Assembly: GCA_000277445.1 (NCBI GenBank)
Contig: AJWJ01000081.1
Span: forward strand, 1 to 61,181
Direction of reading: 5' to 3'
Origin: Polysphondylium violaceum
Taxonomy: Eukaryota > Evosea > Eumycetozoa > Dictyosteliales > Dictyosteliaceae
DNA: 61,181 nucleotides
Notes under the pieces: generated by a model
The model's input: the letters and a program-made list of their open reading frames with translations, nothing else
The model's database searches: none
What the model was told of the DNA's origin: nothing
Translations under genes and position numbers: made by a program
Shown here: piece after piece, positions 9,937 to 22,100 of the stretch
Numbering within the stretch: the stretch's first letter is position 1
Layout: each line of letters opens with the position of its first letter

Positions 9937-11736
9937 ATGTTAAAAAAAAAAAAAAAAAAAAGTTTTGTAGTTTCTGAGAAATCATTACGTATACGAATAA
10001 CAAACAGAGAAAATGATTTATTCATGATGGATAATAGTAGTAGTAATAGCAATAGTAGTAAAGATGAACTAGAAGATATAGTACTAGAGGAATTACCTCC
10101 ACCCCCAGCTTATCCCGCAGATGATGAGTGTTGTGGCAGTGGTTGTATAAGATGTGTGTATGATTTATATGATATGCAACTTGAAAGATACGAAACTCTA
10201 TGTAAAAAGATAGAAGAGAGAAATAAACTTTTAATTGAAAAAATAAAGAACAGAAACAATAGTAGTGCAAACAATGATAATGATAATGATAGTAATAATA
10301 ATAACAACTCAACATCAGGAATTAATAGTAACTTTGATTTAAAAATAAAGATTACTTATAATACAGATATAAATCAATCACAACAGCAACAACAACATAG
10401 TTATTTATCAAGTAAAATATTTAAAGAAATGGGAATTAGATTTGCAAAGATAAATTCATTTCAACAATTAACATCAAATGAATCTCCAAATACAGTATTT
10501 CATTTAGATATAGAACCTACAAGTAGTGATGAGATTAGATATAAACCTGGTGACTATGCATTAATCCTAAGTCCAAATGATAGTGATTTAGTAAATAAAT
10601 TATTAAAGAGATTAGATCTTTTAAAGAATAAAGATGAAAAAGTATTATTAACAACCTGCTCAGATGATGATAGCAACAATAATAAGTTACCAGAATATTT
10701 ACCAATTGAAGCATGTTCAATTAAAGATATATTTACATGGAATTTAGATATCTCTTTTATTCCACCACAATTCTTTTTAAATATAATGGCATCTTATTGT
10801 ACAGATTCAGAAGAGAAAAAGAAACTAGTTTATCTATCATCTAAACAAGGAACAGTATTATACAATGAAACTGTAGTTCAACATCATATCAATTTTGTAA
10901 ATCTTTTAATTAAAATGAAATCTTGTAAAATACCATTAGAAATACTATTGTCATTCATTCCATCACATCAACCTAGAAAATATTCAATATCAAGTTCACA
11001 AACTATGAATATCAATAATAATAATAATCATAGTCATAATAATAATAATAATATTCATATTACATTTCATTTATTAAAAAAAGATAAATTAAAATCAACA
11101 ACCAAGGAAAAAGATAAATATGGTTTATGTACATATTGGATGTTTGATCAAATAGAAAAGTTTAAAGTGAATCAACAAAATACATTATTTCATTTCTCAA
11201 TAGAACCAACCAAACATTTTACATTTCCAGATGATTTGTCAATACCCATTATATTGATATCAACAGGTACAGGCTTAGCTCCCTTTAGATCCTATCTTTA
11301 CCATAGAAGATATTTATTATCTAAAAACAGTAACAATAATAATAATAGTAAATGTTTATTATTTTTTGGATGTAGAAATCAAGATTGGGATCAATTGTAT
11401 AAACAAGAGATTAACGAATTTGTGCAAGAATCAATTATTACACAGCTATTTGTTTCCTATTCAAGAGATATTAAAAATGATGATAAAAAGAAATACATTA
11501 CCTATTATATACTCGAGAATGGTGATGAGATATTTACAATGTTACAACATTCCAACGCTATATTATATCTCTGTGGTAGTTTGGAAAAGATTGGTAAATC
11601 CATAGACGATTGTTTATTACAAATCATCATACAATACCATAAATCAAATGGAAACAAAACAATACCGAAACAACAAGCCCAACTCATCCTCGATCAATGG
11701 AAATTGGATAAAAAGATTAGAAAAGATATCTATTAA
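9937..11736 (+). CDS. Oxidoreductase-like Cys motif fused to FAD/NADPH reductase module (no flavodoxin domain)
   Basis: Single exon, 599 aa from the ATG at 9937 (context AATAAAAATG). ATGs at 10024 and 10027 are alternative starts. Near residue 65 is a DECCGSGCIRCVYD stretch matching the short Cys motif of 'oxidoreductase-like' N-terminal domains, after Pro-rich LPPPPAYP. From about residue 150 comes a cytochrome P450 reductase-type core: YKPGDYALIL, a connecting helical insert, FAD-binding RKYSISSS, the GLCTYW segment, NADPH-binding STGTGLAPFRSYL, FFGCRNQDWDQLY and YLCGS. There is no FMN/flavodoxin domain and no terminal aromatic over the flavin. It probably moves electrons from NADPH through FAD to an unknown acceptor, possibly mitochondrial. 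Low-complexity inserts (Asn, Gln, His) are typical of the organism. Confidence 0.8.
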   Translation: MLKKKKKKSFVVSEKSLRIRITNRENDLFMMDNSSSNSNSSKDELEDIVLEELPPPPAYPADDECCGSGCIRCVYDLYDMQLERYETLCKKIEERNKLLIEKIKNRNNSSANNDNDNDSNNNNNSTSGINSNFDLKIKITYNTDINQSQQQQQHSYLSSKIFKEMGIRFAKINSFQQLTSNESPNTVFHLDIEPTSSDEIRYKPGDYALILSPNDSDLVNKLLKRLDLLKNKDEKVLLTTCSDDDSNNNKLPEYLPIEACSIKDIFTWNLDISFIPPQFFLNIMASYCTDSEEKKKLVYLSSKQGTVLYNETVVQHHINFVNLLIKMKSCKIPLEILLSFIPSHQPRKYSISSSQTMNINNNNNHSHNNNNNIHITFHLLKKDKLKSTTKEKDKYGLCTYWMFDQIEKFKVNQQNTLFHFSIEPTKHFTFPDDLSIPIILISTGTGLAPFRSYLYHRRYLLSKNSNNNNNSKCLLFFGCRNQDWDQLYKQEINEFVQESIITQLFVSYSRDIKNDDKKKYITYYILENGDEIFTMLQHSNAILYLCGSLEKIGKSIDDCLLQIIIQYHKSNGNKTIPKQQAQLILDQWKLDKKIRKDIY

Positions 11737-11809
11737 CACAAGTGTATGAACGAATAAACTTTTATATAATTATTTTATACAATGAACTATATGATTATAT
11801 CTATTTATT

Positions 11810-13485
11810 TTAATCTTTTCTATTATCTAAAATATTTAAAACCTTTTCAAGATTGATACGAGCATTTTCTAAAATTTCATTGGCTTCTTTGAGGGTTTTT
11901 TCTTTGAATTGGACATCTTTGAGATCTTGTAAATTGATGCAAACATTACGGTGAGCACCCCAAATACCAGTTTCAAGAGATTTGGCACCTACTTCGAGAT
12001 CAGACTTGGAGGCAATGTTGCCGACTTTGGCCATCTCAACCATTGATTCCCAACAAGTGTTGGAGATTTTCATGGTAGAGAGTGGAACGTTGATGGCTTG
12101 TTTGAGGGCCTTATCGATGGCAGCCTCTCTTTCGGCACCTTTGACACCCATGGCTTTGATATAGTCGTTAAAGGCCTTGGTATCGGCATCAATGAATGGG
12201 ATGAGATCCTTCATGGCCTTGTCGAGTGGTGGGATGATGGCTCTCATTTGTGAATCGAGGGCTTCAAATTTCTTTTTACCATAGGTCATCCAACCAGTCA
12301 TGGCACCAAGGGCAGCACCCATGGCGGCAACGACGGCAGCAGCACTACCACCACCTGGAGCTGGAGTTCTGGATCCGAGGACTTCAATAAAGTTTTTAAC
12401 GCTCAAGGCGGCTAATGGTTGAGAGACGGCGAGATCCTCTTGGACCATGTAGTCAATGATTCTCTTCTTTGGATTGAATGGGCTGCAAGAGTTGAGACCC
12501 AATCTCTCGATGGCTAAACGGACCTTGAGGGCTTCGTCGAGAATGAAAAGGTTTTCTTTTTGAATGTAATAGTCGGCAGCCATCAACAAAGCTTCCAATG
12601 GGACGAGACCAACGATTTCAGAGCCGGCAACAGCAAGATTGAGTTCACGGGCATCTTTGGAACACTCTTCAAAGACAATGTGTGGTGGTGTGACGAGATA
12701 GTTGTCCAAGTTCATAGATACTTGAGCCATGTTGTATTCATCGACATACCATCCAATACCCTTGAGAAACTTTAATCTACCTGGTTCATTGTCGCTTCTA
12801 CCAGCTTCACGAACATTTAATGCAATTCTGTGAGCTTGCTCTTTGGTGCCCAAAATATTGACATTGTAGGCAATCAAAAAGCTACGAGCACCAGTGACTG
12901 TGCCACCATAACGTGAAACAAAGGAAGCTGGACCAAAATCTGGTGCCCATTGTGGATCTTGTAATTTCTTTTCCAATCCTTCATATTCACCTTGACGAAT
13001 TTGTTTTAATTGTTTACGATAGGCTTGAGTAGATGCTTCTTCATAAAGGAATACTGGTACCTTTAATTCCTCTCCCAATCTCTTTCCAAATTCTTTTGAA
13101 CAATTTACACACTCCTCCATTGTAACATCTCTAATTGGTACAAATGGACATACATCTATGTTTATTATGATTAATATGAACTTACAACAACAACTTATCA
13201 GCAATTGTCAATCTTACCTAAAGCACCCATTCTGGGATGTTCACCGGTGTGTTTAGACATATCGATGAGTTGGTAGGCAGTTTTAGCAGCATTTAAAGCA
13301 CCCTCTACGATACTAGTTGGACAACCGACAAATGTATAAACGGTTCTATTGGTTGATTTACCTGGATCAACATCCAAAAGAGTGCAACCTGGTGTATCTC
13401 TAATTGATTTAGAAATAGCATCAATAATAGTTTGATCTCTGCCCTCTGAGAAATTTGGTACACATTCAATTAATTTCTTTGACAT
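11810..13485 (-). CDS. ftcd: Formimidoyltransferase-cyclodeaminase (histidine breakdown)
   Basis: Two exons, 13485-13218 and 13155-11810 (62-nt intron), 537 aa, close to the animal enzyme. The junction restores the family motif [14 protein letters not shown], which holds the active-site His. Residues 1-325 are the formiminotransferase part ([32 protein letters not shown]), which transfers the formimino group of formiminoglutamate to tetrahydrofolate. Residues about 340-535 are the cyclodeaminase part ([22 protein letters not shown]), which releases ammonia and leaves methenyl-THF. The bifunctional cytosolic enzyme ends histidine catabolism and feeds one-carbon metabolism. Nothing looks broken. 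The next gene starts divergently about 980 bp away. Confidence 0.96.
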
Positions 13486-14465
13486 TGTAGTAGTATAAGA
13501 TGGATGGTATTAAAAAAGAAAATAATGAAAATGATTCAATTTGCGCACAGGAACAAATTTGATCTGTTTATGAAAAAAAAAAAAATTAAAAAATAAATTA
13601 AAAAAATTGAAAATCAATATTTTTCAAATTTCCACCTACACTACCACACGTCAACAGGACAAGTGGAAAAAGGTTTAAAAGAAAGATCTTTTTTTCTTTT
13701 TTACACTCCCACATGTATCTACAAACAGATAAAATGAAATGTTTTCATATGAATAGTTGTTTATTCGTGGATATATGTAAATTTAGAAACTCATACCATT
13801 TTTTATTTTTATAAAGAGTGTTGTTCTCTTTGTACCAAGATTATGTTATAATTTATATTTCGTTTCGTGTTGTGCTATAATATAAATGATACGATTACTT
13901 TTTCTAAATAAAATTGATCCGCTGTTGAAGTTTGTGCATGACCGAATTTGAAAAAAATTGGCCAATTTTTATGCACGAAGCGAAGAGTTTTTTTTTTTTA
14001 CCAAGATTTACGAATTCTTGAGAAAAATAGTCATTTCAAATAAGGAAAGAAATAACTATAATTCTCTTTCCTGTTTAATATAATGTTATTTTTGTGATAA
14101 AATAATAAATTCAATAAAAGTCAATCAGATGACATGACACACTATTTGCCTTTACCCCCACACATTCATTTTTTCATTTTTCATTGAGAGCGGGGAAACG
14201 GCGATAACTGCCCACCCTTGCAAGTCATTTTTAAAATTTTAAAAAATAAATAAAAAAAAAATTAAAAAAAAAAGAAAAAATATAAAGAAATTTATTGTGA
14301 GTCCATTTTTATAAATAACTTTTAAACACAACAACATAGACTCAACCCTACAGCGATCTATATTTGCAATAGATAATTGATAGTGTGTAATATTACAGAT
14401 ACAGAGGTAGTGCACATCATAGCATATTGTTGTTGTAGTAAAGATATAGATATAGGTATATAATT
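13486..14465. promoter_or_regulatory. 980-bp divergent promoter region with palindrome
   Basis: Region between divergent FTCD and Stealth genes. It holds an 18-bp perfect palindrome (AAAAATTGGCCAATTTTT, 13953-13970) and near it GTGCAT (13934-13939) and ATGCAC (13971-13976), which are reverse complements. A GC-rich island at about 14187-14222 (GCGGGGAAACGGCG, then ACTGCCCACCC) stands out from the AT-rich background. These are candidate protein-binding sites; no factor can be assigned. Confidence 0.4.
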
Positions 14466-15746
14466 ATGAAGCGTATACACTTTTTCTTGGTCGTAATAGG
14501 CCTTATTTGGATTGGTGGCGTTGTTGTTTATCTATCGAAAGCACCAGCCACTCTTGGATCAGGCCCACTTAGCGAAAAGATCTTGGAAGAAGATTCGAAA
14601 GTGGTGTCAGACGATGATAGACCAACAAAACCAGTTTACACATGTGAACACATCGATCTCGTTTACACTTGGGTAAATGGTAGTGAACCAGAGCACATTA
14701 AATCGCGTTCAGATAGAGCTGGTCACAAGAGATACTCATCACCAGGTAACAATAGATTCCGTGATCTTATGGGTCTCAAATACTCTCTTCGTAGCGTTAA
14801 AAAGTTTGCTCCATGGATTAGAAATGTTTGGGTTGTATCTGCTTCCCAATATCCATCATGGTTTGATCAACAATCAAGTACCAACGTTAGATTTATTTTC
14901 CATAAAGATTATTATACTAATCAGTAAGTAGAGTTGTTATTGTTATTGTTATTTATATACATATATTAATTATTAATACTTATACTATTTCGATAATAAT
15001 AGAGAAGATTTACCAACTTTTAATTCAAATTCAATTGAATCAAACTTTCATTCTTTACCAGATGAAGTTTCAGATTGTTTTATTTATTTCAATGATGATA
15101 TTTTCATTGGTGCCCCCATTAATATCAATGATTTCTGGGATCCAGTTTATGGTCAAGCTATCTATAAATCAAGTTGGACTGCTCCACAACCAAAAGAAAA
15201 ACAAGCTAATATCTGGCACGCGTAAGTAGTATTTATAAATTTTAATTTGTCTTGTAAAAGATTATTAATATTTATATTTATCTCACTCTCTTTATATAAT
15301 ATAGATGTATTGCATATACAAATGAATTATTAAATAGTTTATGGGAGGTTGATAATACAGGTAGACATTATGCTTCACATGGTCATCAATTCTTTTATAA
15401 AAAACTCTTACAAAGAATGTATGCCGATTTGGAAACTGATTTCAAATCCACATCTGGCAATCCATTTAGAACAGCCAAAGATTTACAAATTCCATTCCTT
15501 TATCTTCAATACGTTATCAGATACTATGCCACCTATGAACCAGCTGGTATTAATTACTATGCCTTGATTCAAGATGATTTGGAAAAAATGAAAAAAGAAT
15601 ATGCCCGTATTCTTGCAAAGAAATCAAAGACATATTGTTTAAATGATGGTCTTAGTCAAGATAAACCAAATGAAGAAGTTGTTAAGGAACTTGAAATCAT
15701 GTTTGAAAAGTACTTTGGCGATTCAAAGGGTGAGTGGGAATTATAA
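14466..15746 (+). CDS. Stealth-family sugar-phosphate transferase, type II membrane protein
   Basis: Three exons, 14466-14923, 15003-15221 and 15305-15746, with introns of 79 and 83 nt; 372 aa. Residues 5-23 form a hydrophobic signal anchor (FFLVVIGLIWIGGVVVYL), so the catalytic part should face the Golgi lumen. The Stealth conserved regions appear in order: CR1 IDLVYTWVNGSEPEH, CR2 RFRDLMGLKYSLRSVKKFAP with NVWVVSASQYP, CR3 around FIYFNDDIFIG, and CR4 near HGHQFFYKK. The family includes the animal GlcNAc-1-phosphotransferase that makes the lysosomal mannose-6-phosphate signal; lower-eukaryote members may modify glycans or secreted enzymes. The exact donor and acceptor are unknown. It is short, with only the core domain. 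Confidence 0.9.
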
Positions 15747-16169
15747 ATGTATGATATGATATGATATGATACACATTCATCATTATCATTGTCATCTTTT
15801 TCCCCATCTTTATCAACATCTTTCATCCATACGTAAAAATTAAGAATCTTGATTAGATTCCTCACTCATCATAATAGTATTTTAAATCTTTATTTATTAT
15901 TATATCACTACACCCTCCCCTCTTCTCTCCCTTTTTTATTTCAATATCAAAACACATAATAAACAATTATAATTATAGCCTTTTTATTATATATTTTAGA
16001 GTTTGTGTGAGCCTCAAGGTCCTTTCTTTTTTTTTTTTTTTTTTTTATTGTCACACATTTCTAAAAAAAGATATTTTTTTCATTTCATTGCTTTTTTATA
16101 TCTTATTGATTAATAAGATATATATGATATATCTATTAGATATAGATATAAACTTTGTATATATAAAAA
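15747..16169. other. Spacer before DNA-PKcs
   Basis: Begins with a repeated ATGATATGATATGATA word just after the Stealth stop. Continues AT-rich with a 24-nt T run near 16023-16046 and a TATA-rich stretch just before the DNA-PKcs ATG. No gene seen. Confidence 0.4.
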
Positions 16170-19100
16170 ATGAATAATAATAATAGTAATAATAGTAATA
16201 ATGAACAAGTAACAACAAAATTAAATATAGTAAATAATGGTATATATCAAAAATTATCAAATTATCTTAGAAAGTTGTATGATATTGTTGATAAATTTGT
16301 CAATAACAAGAATGCAAGCAATAGTCTCGAGAGTGACTCTGTGATCATTATCGAAGAGTTGAAAAATGTTTTATTAAAAGAATTGGTGATGGAGGAAGAG
16401 ATTGCTCTGGCGTCGTCGTTGTTGTTTTCCGGTGATCACAGTATACTCAAACTCATTGAAAAGACAATTACGTTGAATAGTAAAGAGGTGGTAAAGGTAA
16501 AGACGACACTGTTGTCGCTGATTAGTGAATTTATAGTCATTCTTCAAAAGCGTACTGAAAACTATGCATTGGCAATCAAGAATCTGTGCATATCGGTGTT
16601 TCGTAGAGACCAGAGTGCAAGTGTTCAGGCCATGGCCTTTGCGCCCATCAAAAAGATATTGCACATGATTCCCCATTACCTCAAAAACATTAGGGCCGAG
16701 GTGTTTGGTGTGCGCGAGATGTCAGACTTGTTGTTATTGCAGTTTACCTGTGGAAAGTTTAGTCAAACCGTTCGAGGTGAAATCGTAGTGACATTGGGTC
16801 TCTTTACCGAGATTTTCCCAACTCACATGTCAGAGAAAAACAACCAAATCTGTGCGCTCTTGATGGAGACCCTGGGCGCGCAATTAAAGTCCAAGGCCCC
16901 AGAGACCTATCTCATTGTGTGTTGTCTCAAGGGTCTGGATTCCCTGTTGTTCCATTTTAGCGGAGACTTTGTTGCTGTTCCCAAAAATGTGCAGATGCTC
17001 TACCAATATATCTATCTCTGCATGGATCCAGTTTCCTCGGCCACACGTTACGAAGTGCCTCGTGCGGCCATGAAGATCATTTTGCATCACTCCCTACTCT
17101 TCAAACAGTATCTCACAGAACAGGCAGAAAACTTTTACACTCGTATCGAGCACTGGTGCAATCACGTCAATAAGCCAAACAGGGATATCGCCTTCAACAC
17201 TGTCGACGTTTTCTTTTCCCAAATTGCCAAAGAACTAATCTCTGGAAATCGTAGTTTTGAAAACGATCAGTCAACATTTAAATTCTTTATTCGAAAATTT
17301 TATTCCATCTTTGAAAATAACACCTCCTCTCGTTATGAACTCTCGATTGCAATTAGAGGCTGTGGCAGATTTGCCTCCCCTGTTAAATCATTTATGGGCG
17401 AGTGGGAGCTTAAATCCCTTCTCTCTTCTTTATTCAAATTTTCTGAAAAGTTAATGATTGTGTATGTATTAGTTATTATTATATTTATCCATTCGATATT
17501 AATTCAATATTACTCTATAGTAAAATAGATAATATTGATGAGATTACATTACATTTATCAAGTTTTATAAATGCATTTGCATCAATTTTATATGAATTGA
17601 ATGAATTGGAGTTTTGGTATTTGGACCAAATTGAACAAGTATTGGAAACTTATTTTATTATTTATCCTCATTTGTTTGTAAAATCACATCATAGATTCCA
17701 TATGGCAGTGAATAGATTAATCTCTTCAATGTATTTTAGAGGTGAATATTTAAAGATTTTGTTGTCTAGAATTGTAAAAAAAGGATTATTGATTTCATTT
17801 TCAAAGGCAAACAAGAGTGTATTGGGTTTAATTACAACAGGTGATACCCCATTCTATCAAGTTTATAAAGAAGTTTGGTATCATTTATTAAATCCTTCTA
17901 TTGATTTGGGTGATATTCCAGAAGCTTTTAGATTAAAATCAAATATTCAACAAGAAGTAAATACATCTATTAGGAAATTAATCTATGATGAAATGATTTC
18001 AAGTATTCTATCTTTAATTGATAAATTAGATTTACAATATTCTTCAAAAGAAGAATTAAATAATAATAATAATAAGAATAATAATAATAGTCAAAAAGAT
18101 AAAGATTTAATAGATCAACTTGAAGAAGAAGAAGAAGATGAAAATAATGCAACAATTAAAACTATAGAATTTGAATCAGAATTTGATCAATTAATACCAA
18201 AGACACCAAAAGATATAGAGTTATTTTTAAATTTAGTAGAGTTTTTCAAATTATTCTTTACAACCAATCATACAGAATTATTTGTCCAATGGATTTATAT
18301 CATTGGTAAAGACATGATATTCAACTCCAAACGTTATCCATTAATTAGTGGTTTCTATAAAATGATTCAAGTAGTGATGGAGGTTACTAAAAAAGAAAGT
18401 TATTTTTATTCCATTCAAGATAATGAGAAAGACCTTGATGAAAATAATAATACTGCTGATACAATGATTACTACTACCTGTGAAGAAGATGAAAACAAAA
18501 AGAATTGTTTTATTTTATTTGGTAAATTTATTAAAGAAGTCGTTAATAATGTTAGCCATTTCAAGGATGAATTATTGTCTTCTTGTTTGGAATTATTACT
18601 TTCTTTACCAAAACAATTGATCAATGTTTCTCAATTGGTTCCTATTGTTTGTTTGGCTTTTCAATATGGGTTGGGTTATTTGAAATTAGGTCATGTGGGC
18701 TTGAATGCCATAGAATATTGGCTCAAAGTTGTTCCTCAACAAGTACACAATAATTTACATTTAATATTACCACATTTGAATGATTATCTCTTGATGTCTT
18801 CTGCTGCAGTGTCAAATTCCTCGGGTGAGGGTTCATCCACTTCCATAAGTATAGCATTCTCTGAGGAAAAGTTGTCTGTTGGTGGATTCAATAGAAAAAA
18901 GAAATTTAAATCAAATTCCATTGATCCCAAACTCTTGCAATTCAAGACCTCTGTGGAAGATATTCAGAATCGTATCATTAGACTCCTTGGTAAATTGGGT
19001 GGAGACAATTCTTTTTTCCTTGGCGATGTAAATCTATTGGCTAGTGGCACAGAGACTGGTGTTGCTTGGGATACTGAACAAAAGCTCTCGTTTGAGTTTC

Positions 19101-22100
19101 CTTTTATCGATCAAAAGGCAAACATATTTTTGGATAGTATTCTGCCTGGTGTCCTCAGTCTTGCAGAAAAGTGCACTATTCGTCAGACCAAGGTGGCTGC
19201 TTGTGAATTTCTTCATTCTATTTTATTGTTTATGATTGGAAAGTCTAGTACCGCCAGCGAAGAAGTTTCTTTTTCTCGGTTGTATAAAAAGATATTCCCA
19301 GGCCTCTTGAAGCTCTCTACTGATGTTGAGCAGGTGACCAAGCAACTTTTTCAACCATTGGTTTTCCAAATCATTCATTGGTTCACTAGAAACAAGAGAC
19401 AAGAAAGCGATGATACCATGACTCTCCTCAATGCCATTATCGATGCCGTTGGCCATCCGTTGGATGGTGCCCTCAGAGAGTTTGCAGGCAAGTGTTTGTC
19501 GGAATTTACCAAATGGTCCTTGAAAAACACATCTCAAAAGCAACAGGAAAAGAATCCATTCAATTTCAAATCCATTTTGAAAAGAATCTATAGTTTGGCT
19601 CATCATCCCAACTCACACAAAAGACTTGGTGCTGCTATATCACTCAATGAGCTCTACCGTGTCTTTAGAGAAGAAGATATTCTCGTCAATCACTTTATCT
19701 TTGAAATTATGCACAACATTCTCTTTAGTCTTCGTATTGGTGACGACAATGCCGACGATTCTATAGAGATTGCTAGCAAGTTTTCCAATGTATTGGTGGC
19801 ACTGACCAAAGTTATTCAAAGAAAAGCTGATCTCTTAAACAATCCCGACACCAGTAGAAGAGAGCACAAGGATTTGTCGGACTTTGTTTCATGGGTAATG
19901 AAGGATTGTTGTTCGAGACCAGAAAATATTGCTCGTTATGAGAGTATGCAATTGTTTATCCAATTGGTCGTTTTATTACCAGGTATAAAAACCCCTATTC
20001 AATGGATAAAGAAACAACAGCCTTTGGATCAATATCTCATTTCCATAGCAGAGTCTCAAGCTGTTTGGAAAATTCCAAGAGTTGATACTGCCAATTCCAC
20101 CAGCTCTAGTGCCAAGGCTAATTTGGCTATAAAAGAAATTGAATTTTGGTACAAGAGATTATCTACCTCTTTAAATGTATATCTTTGGTACTTTGGCCAA
20201 GGCTTTTTGGATCCACAAATGATTATCGGTTCAAGTACATCTAAAATCCTCACAACAGCTTTCCATATTTTCCCCAATGAATTTGCTCTTTTGGAAACCG
20301 ATAAATTATCTTTATTCTCCTCAATGACCTTGTCTGAATTGGAACACTATAATAGACTGAAATGCTCTGTCATTATGAATTTATTTGGTCTCTTTATTTT
20401 GCTCATGGAAAAACACAATGTCGAACAAGTAATGAGTTATGGAGGCATTAGTTTTATTCATTTACTTGTATTGTCGATGATGGATCCCAAGAAACTGGGA
20501 TTTGATACCATTTCACCAGATAATATGATTATTGGACAAGAGAGCAAATCAAGTGAAGACGTGTCTGATCAATCTAAACAAGAGATATCAAATTTACTTG
20601 GCCGTCAATTCAAGTTTCCACCATTATCTGAAATTACAGCTCGTATTATAAAGATATTGATAGAGAATGGTGGGGCTAAATATAAAGACACCATATATCA
20701 AGTTGTCAGAGAATACATTTTACTCGATCAATATAATTTATTACAAATTGATAAATTACTTGCTCAACAAGGAAGTGATCGTATCATTCAATTGATTCAT
20801 TGTTATAAAAATCTTTATACCAATGGTATGCTTGATACTCTTTTGCTCGAGATATCCAATTCAACAGCTCAAACCGCTCAATCTACTTTGATTTCAAAAT
20901 GTACAAATTCTCAATCTTTTGCAAATCTAATGCTTGAATACTTGTTTGAACATAGTACAAAATTATCTCCTTCTAGATTATTGGTATTTAAACAACTACT
21001 TGAATTAGTTTTCACCATTGGTATTTCATCTGATAAGTTATTATCCTATATTATAGATCCAACTGTAAAAGATAAAAAAGATAAAAAAGATGATAATAAT
21101 AATAATTCAGATAAAATGGATACAGATGATAAACCAGAACCTCCAAAAGATAGTAGATATGATATATTTTATAAATACTATATCATTGAAATCAATACTT
21201 TTGTTTCAAATCATTTTGAATCATTCCTTACTTTATTGGCCAACATTGTGATTCAAACAAATAGTATTCATAAGATATTAAATGATATTTGTATTTTAAA
21301 ACAATCTCTATCAAGTCAAAAATTAATTAACCCAAAGAAAGAAATTTTATCAATTGTAAATATATTTTTCTTATCTATTAATTCATTATATTTACTAATA
21401 TTATTTAAACAATTTAGATTGGATTTTTAGAAAAAATTAAACAATGGTCACTTTCAAATAATTTAAAGATTGTTGAAAAAGAAAATATTGTAGAATTTAC
21501 AAAAAATCTTATTAAGATTGAACCAATTGTGTTCTTTGAAACTAAACAAGGTTATGATTATGTTTATAGTATAGTTACAAATTATTTAACAAGATCAAAT
21601 CCTTTGTCTTTTAAAAACAAAGTTTTGGAATTACTTCCATATCTTCTTTCATGTCATAAACATCTTGATTATTCAATTGTATGTATTACTTTTTAATAAT
21701 AATAACAATAATAATAATATATTAATTTATAAATTATATTTAGATTAAAGAAAAATTAAATGAAATAGTTGTATATGATTTTCCATTAAACTCAAAAGAT
21801 TTAACCCAAAGATCACCAATTTATAATGAATATGTAACTACAATTGAAAGATTTTTAGAAACCTTGGAAATTACAAAGAATCCATTTATGATTGATGTTT
21901 TATTACATGTACTCAAGGAAACAGATCATTCTCATATTCAATTTATCAATTTATCAATTCAGAAAATTATCTCCTCCACCAATGACCAACAAGCCAAAGA
22001 TCTCTTTTCTCATTGTTTCCAAATATTTTTGAGCCAAGATTATCAAGATGAATTGAAAATCACATTGATTGACAAGTTTTGTGTTCCATTGATTCATCAT

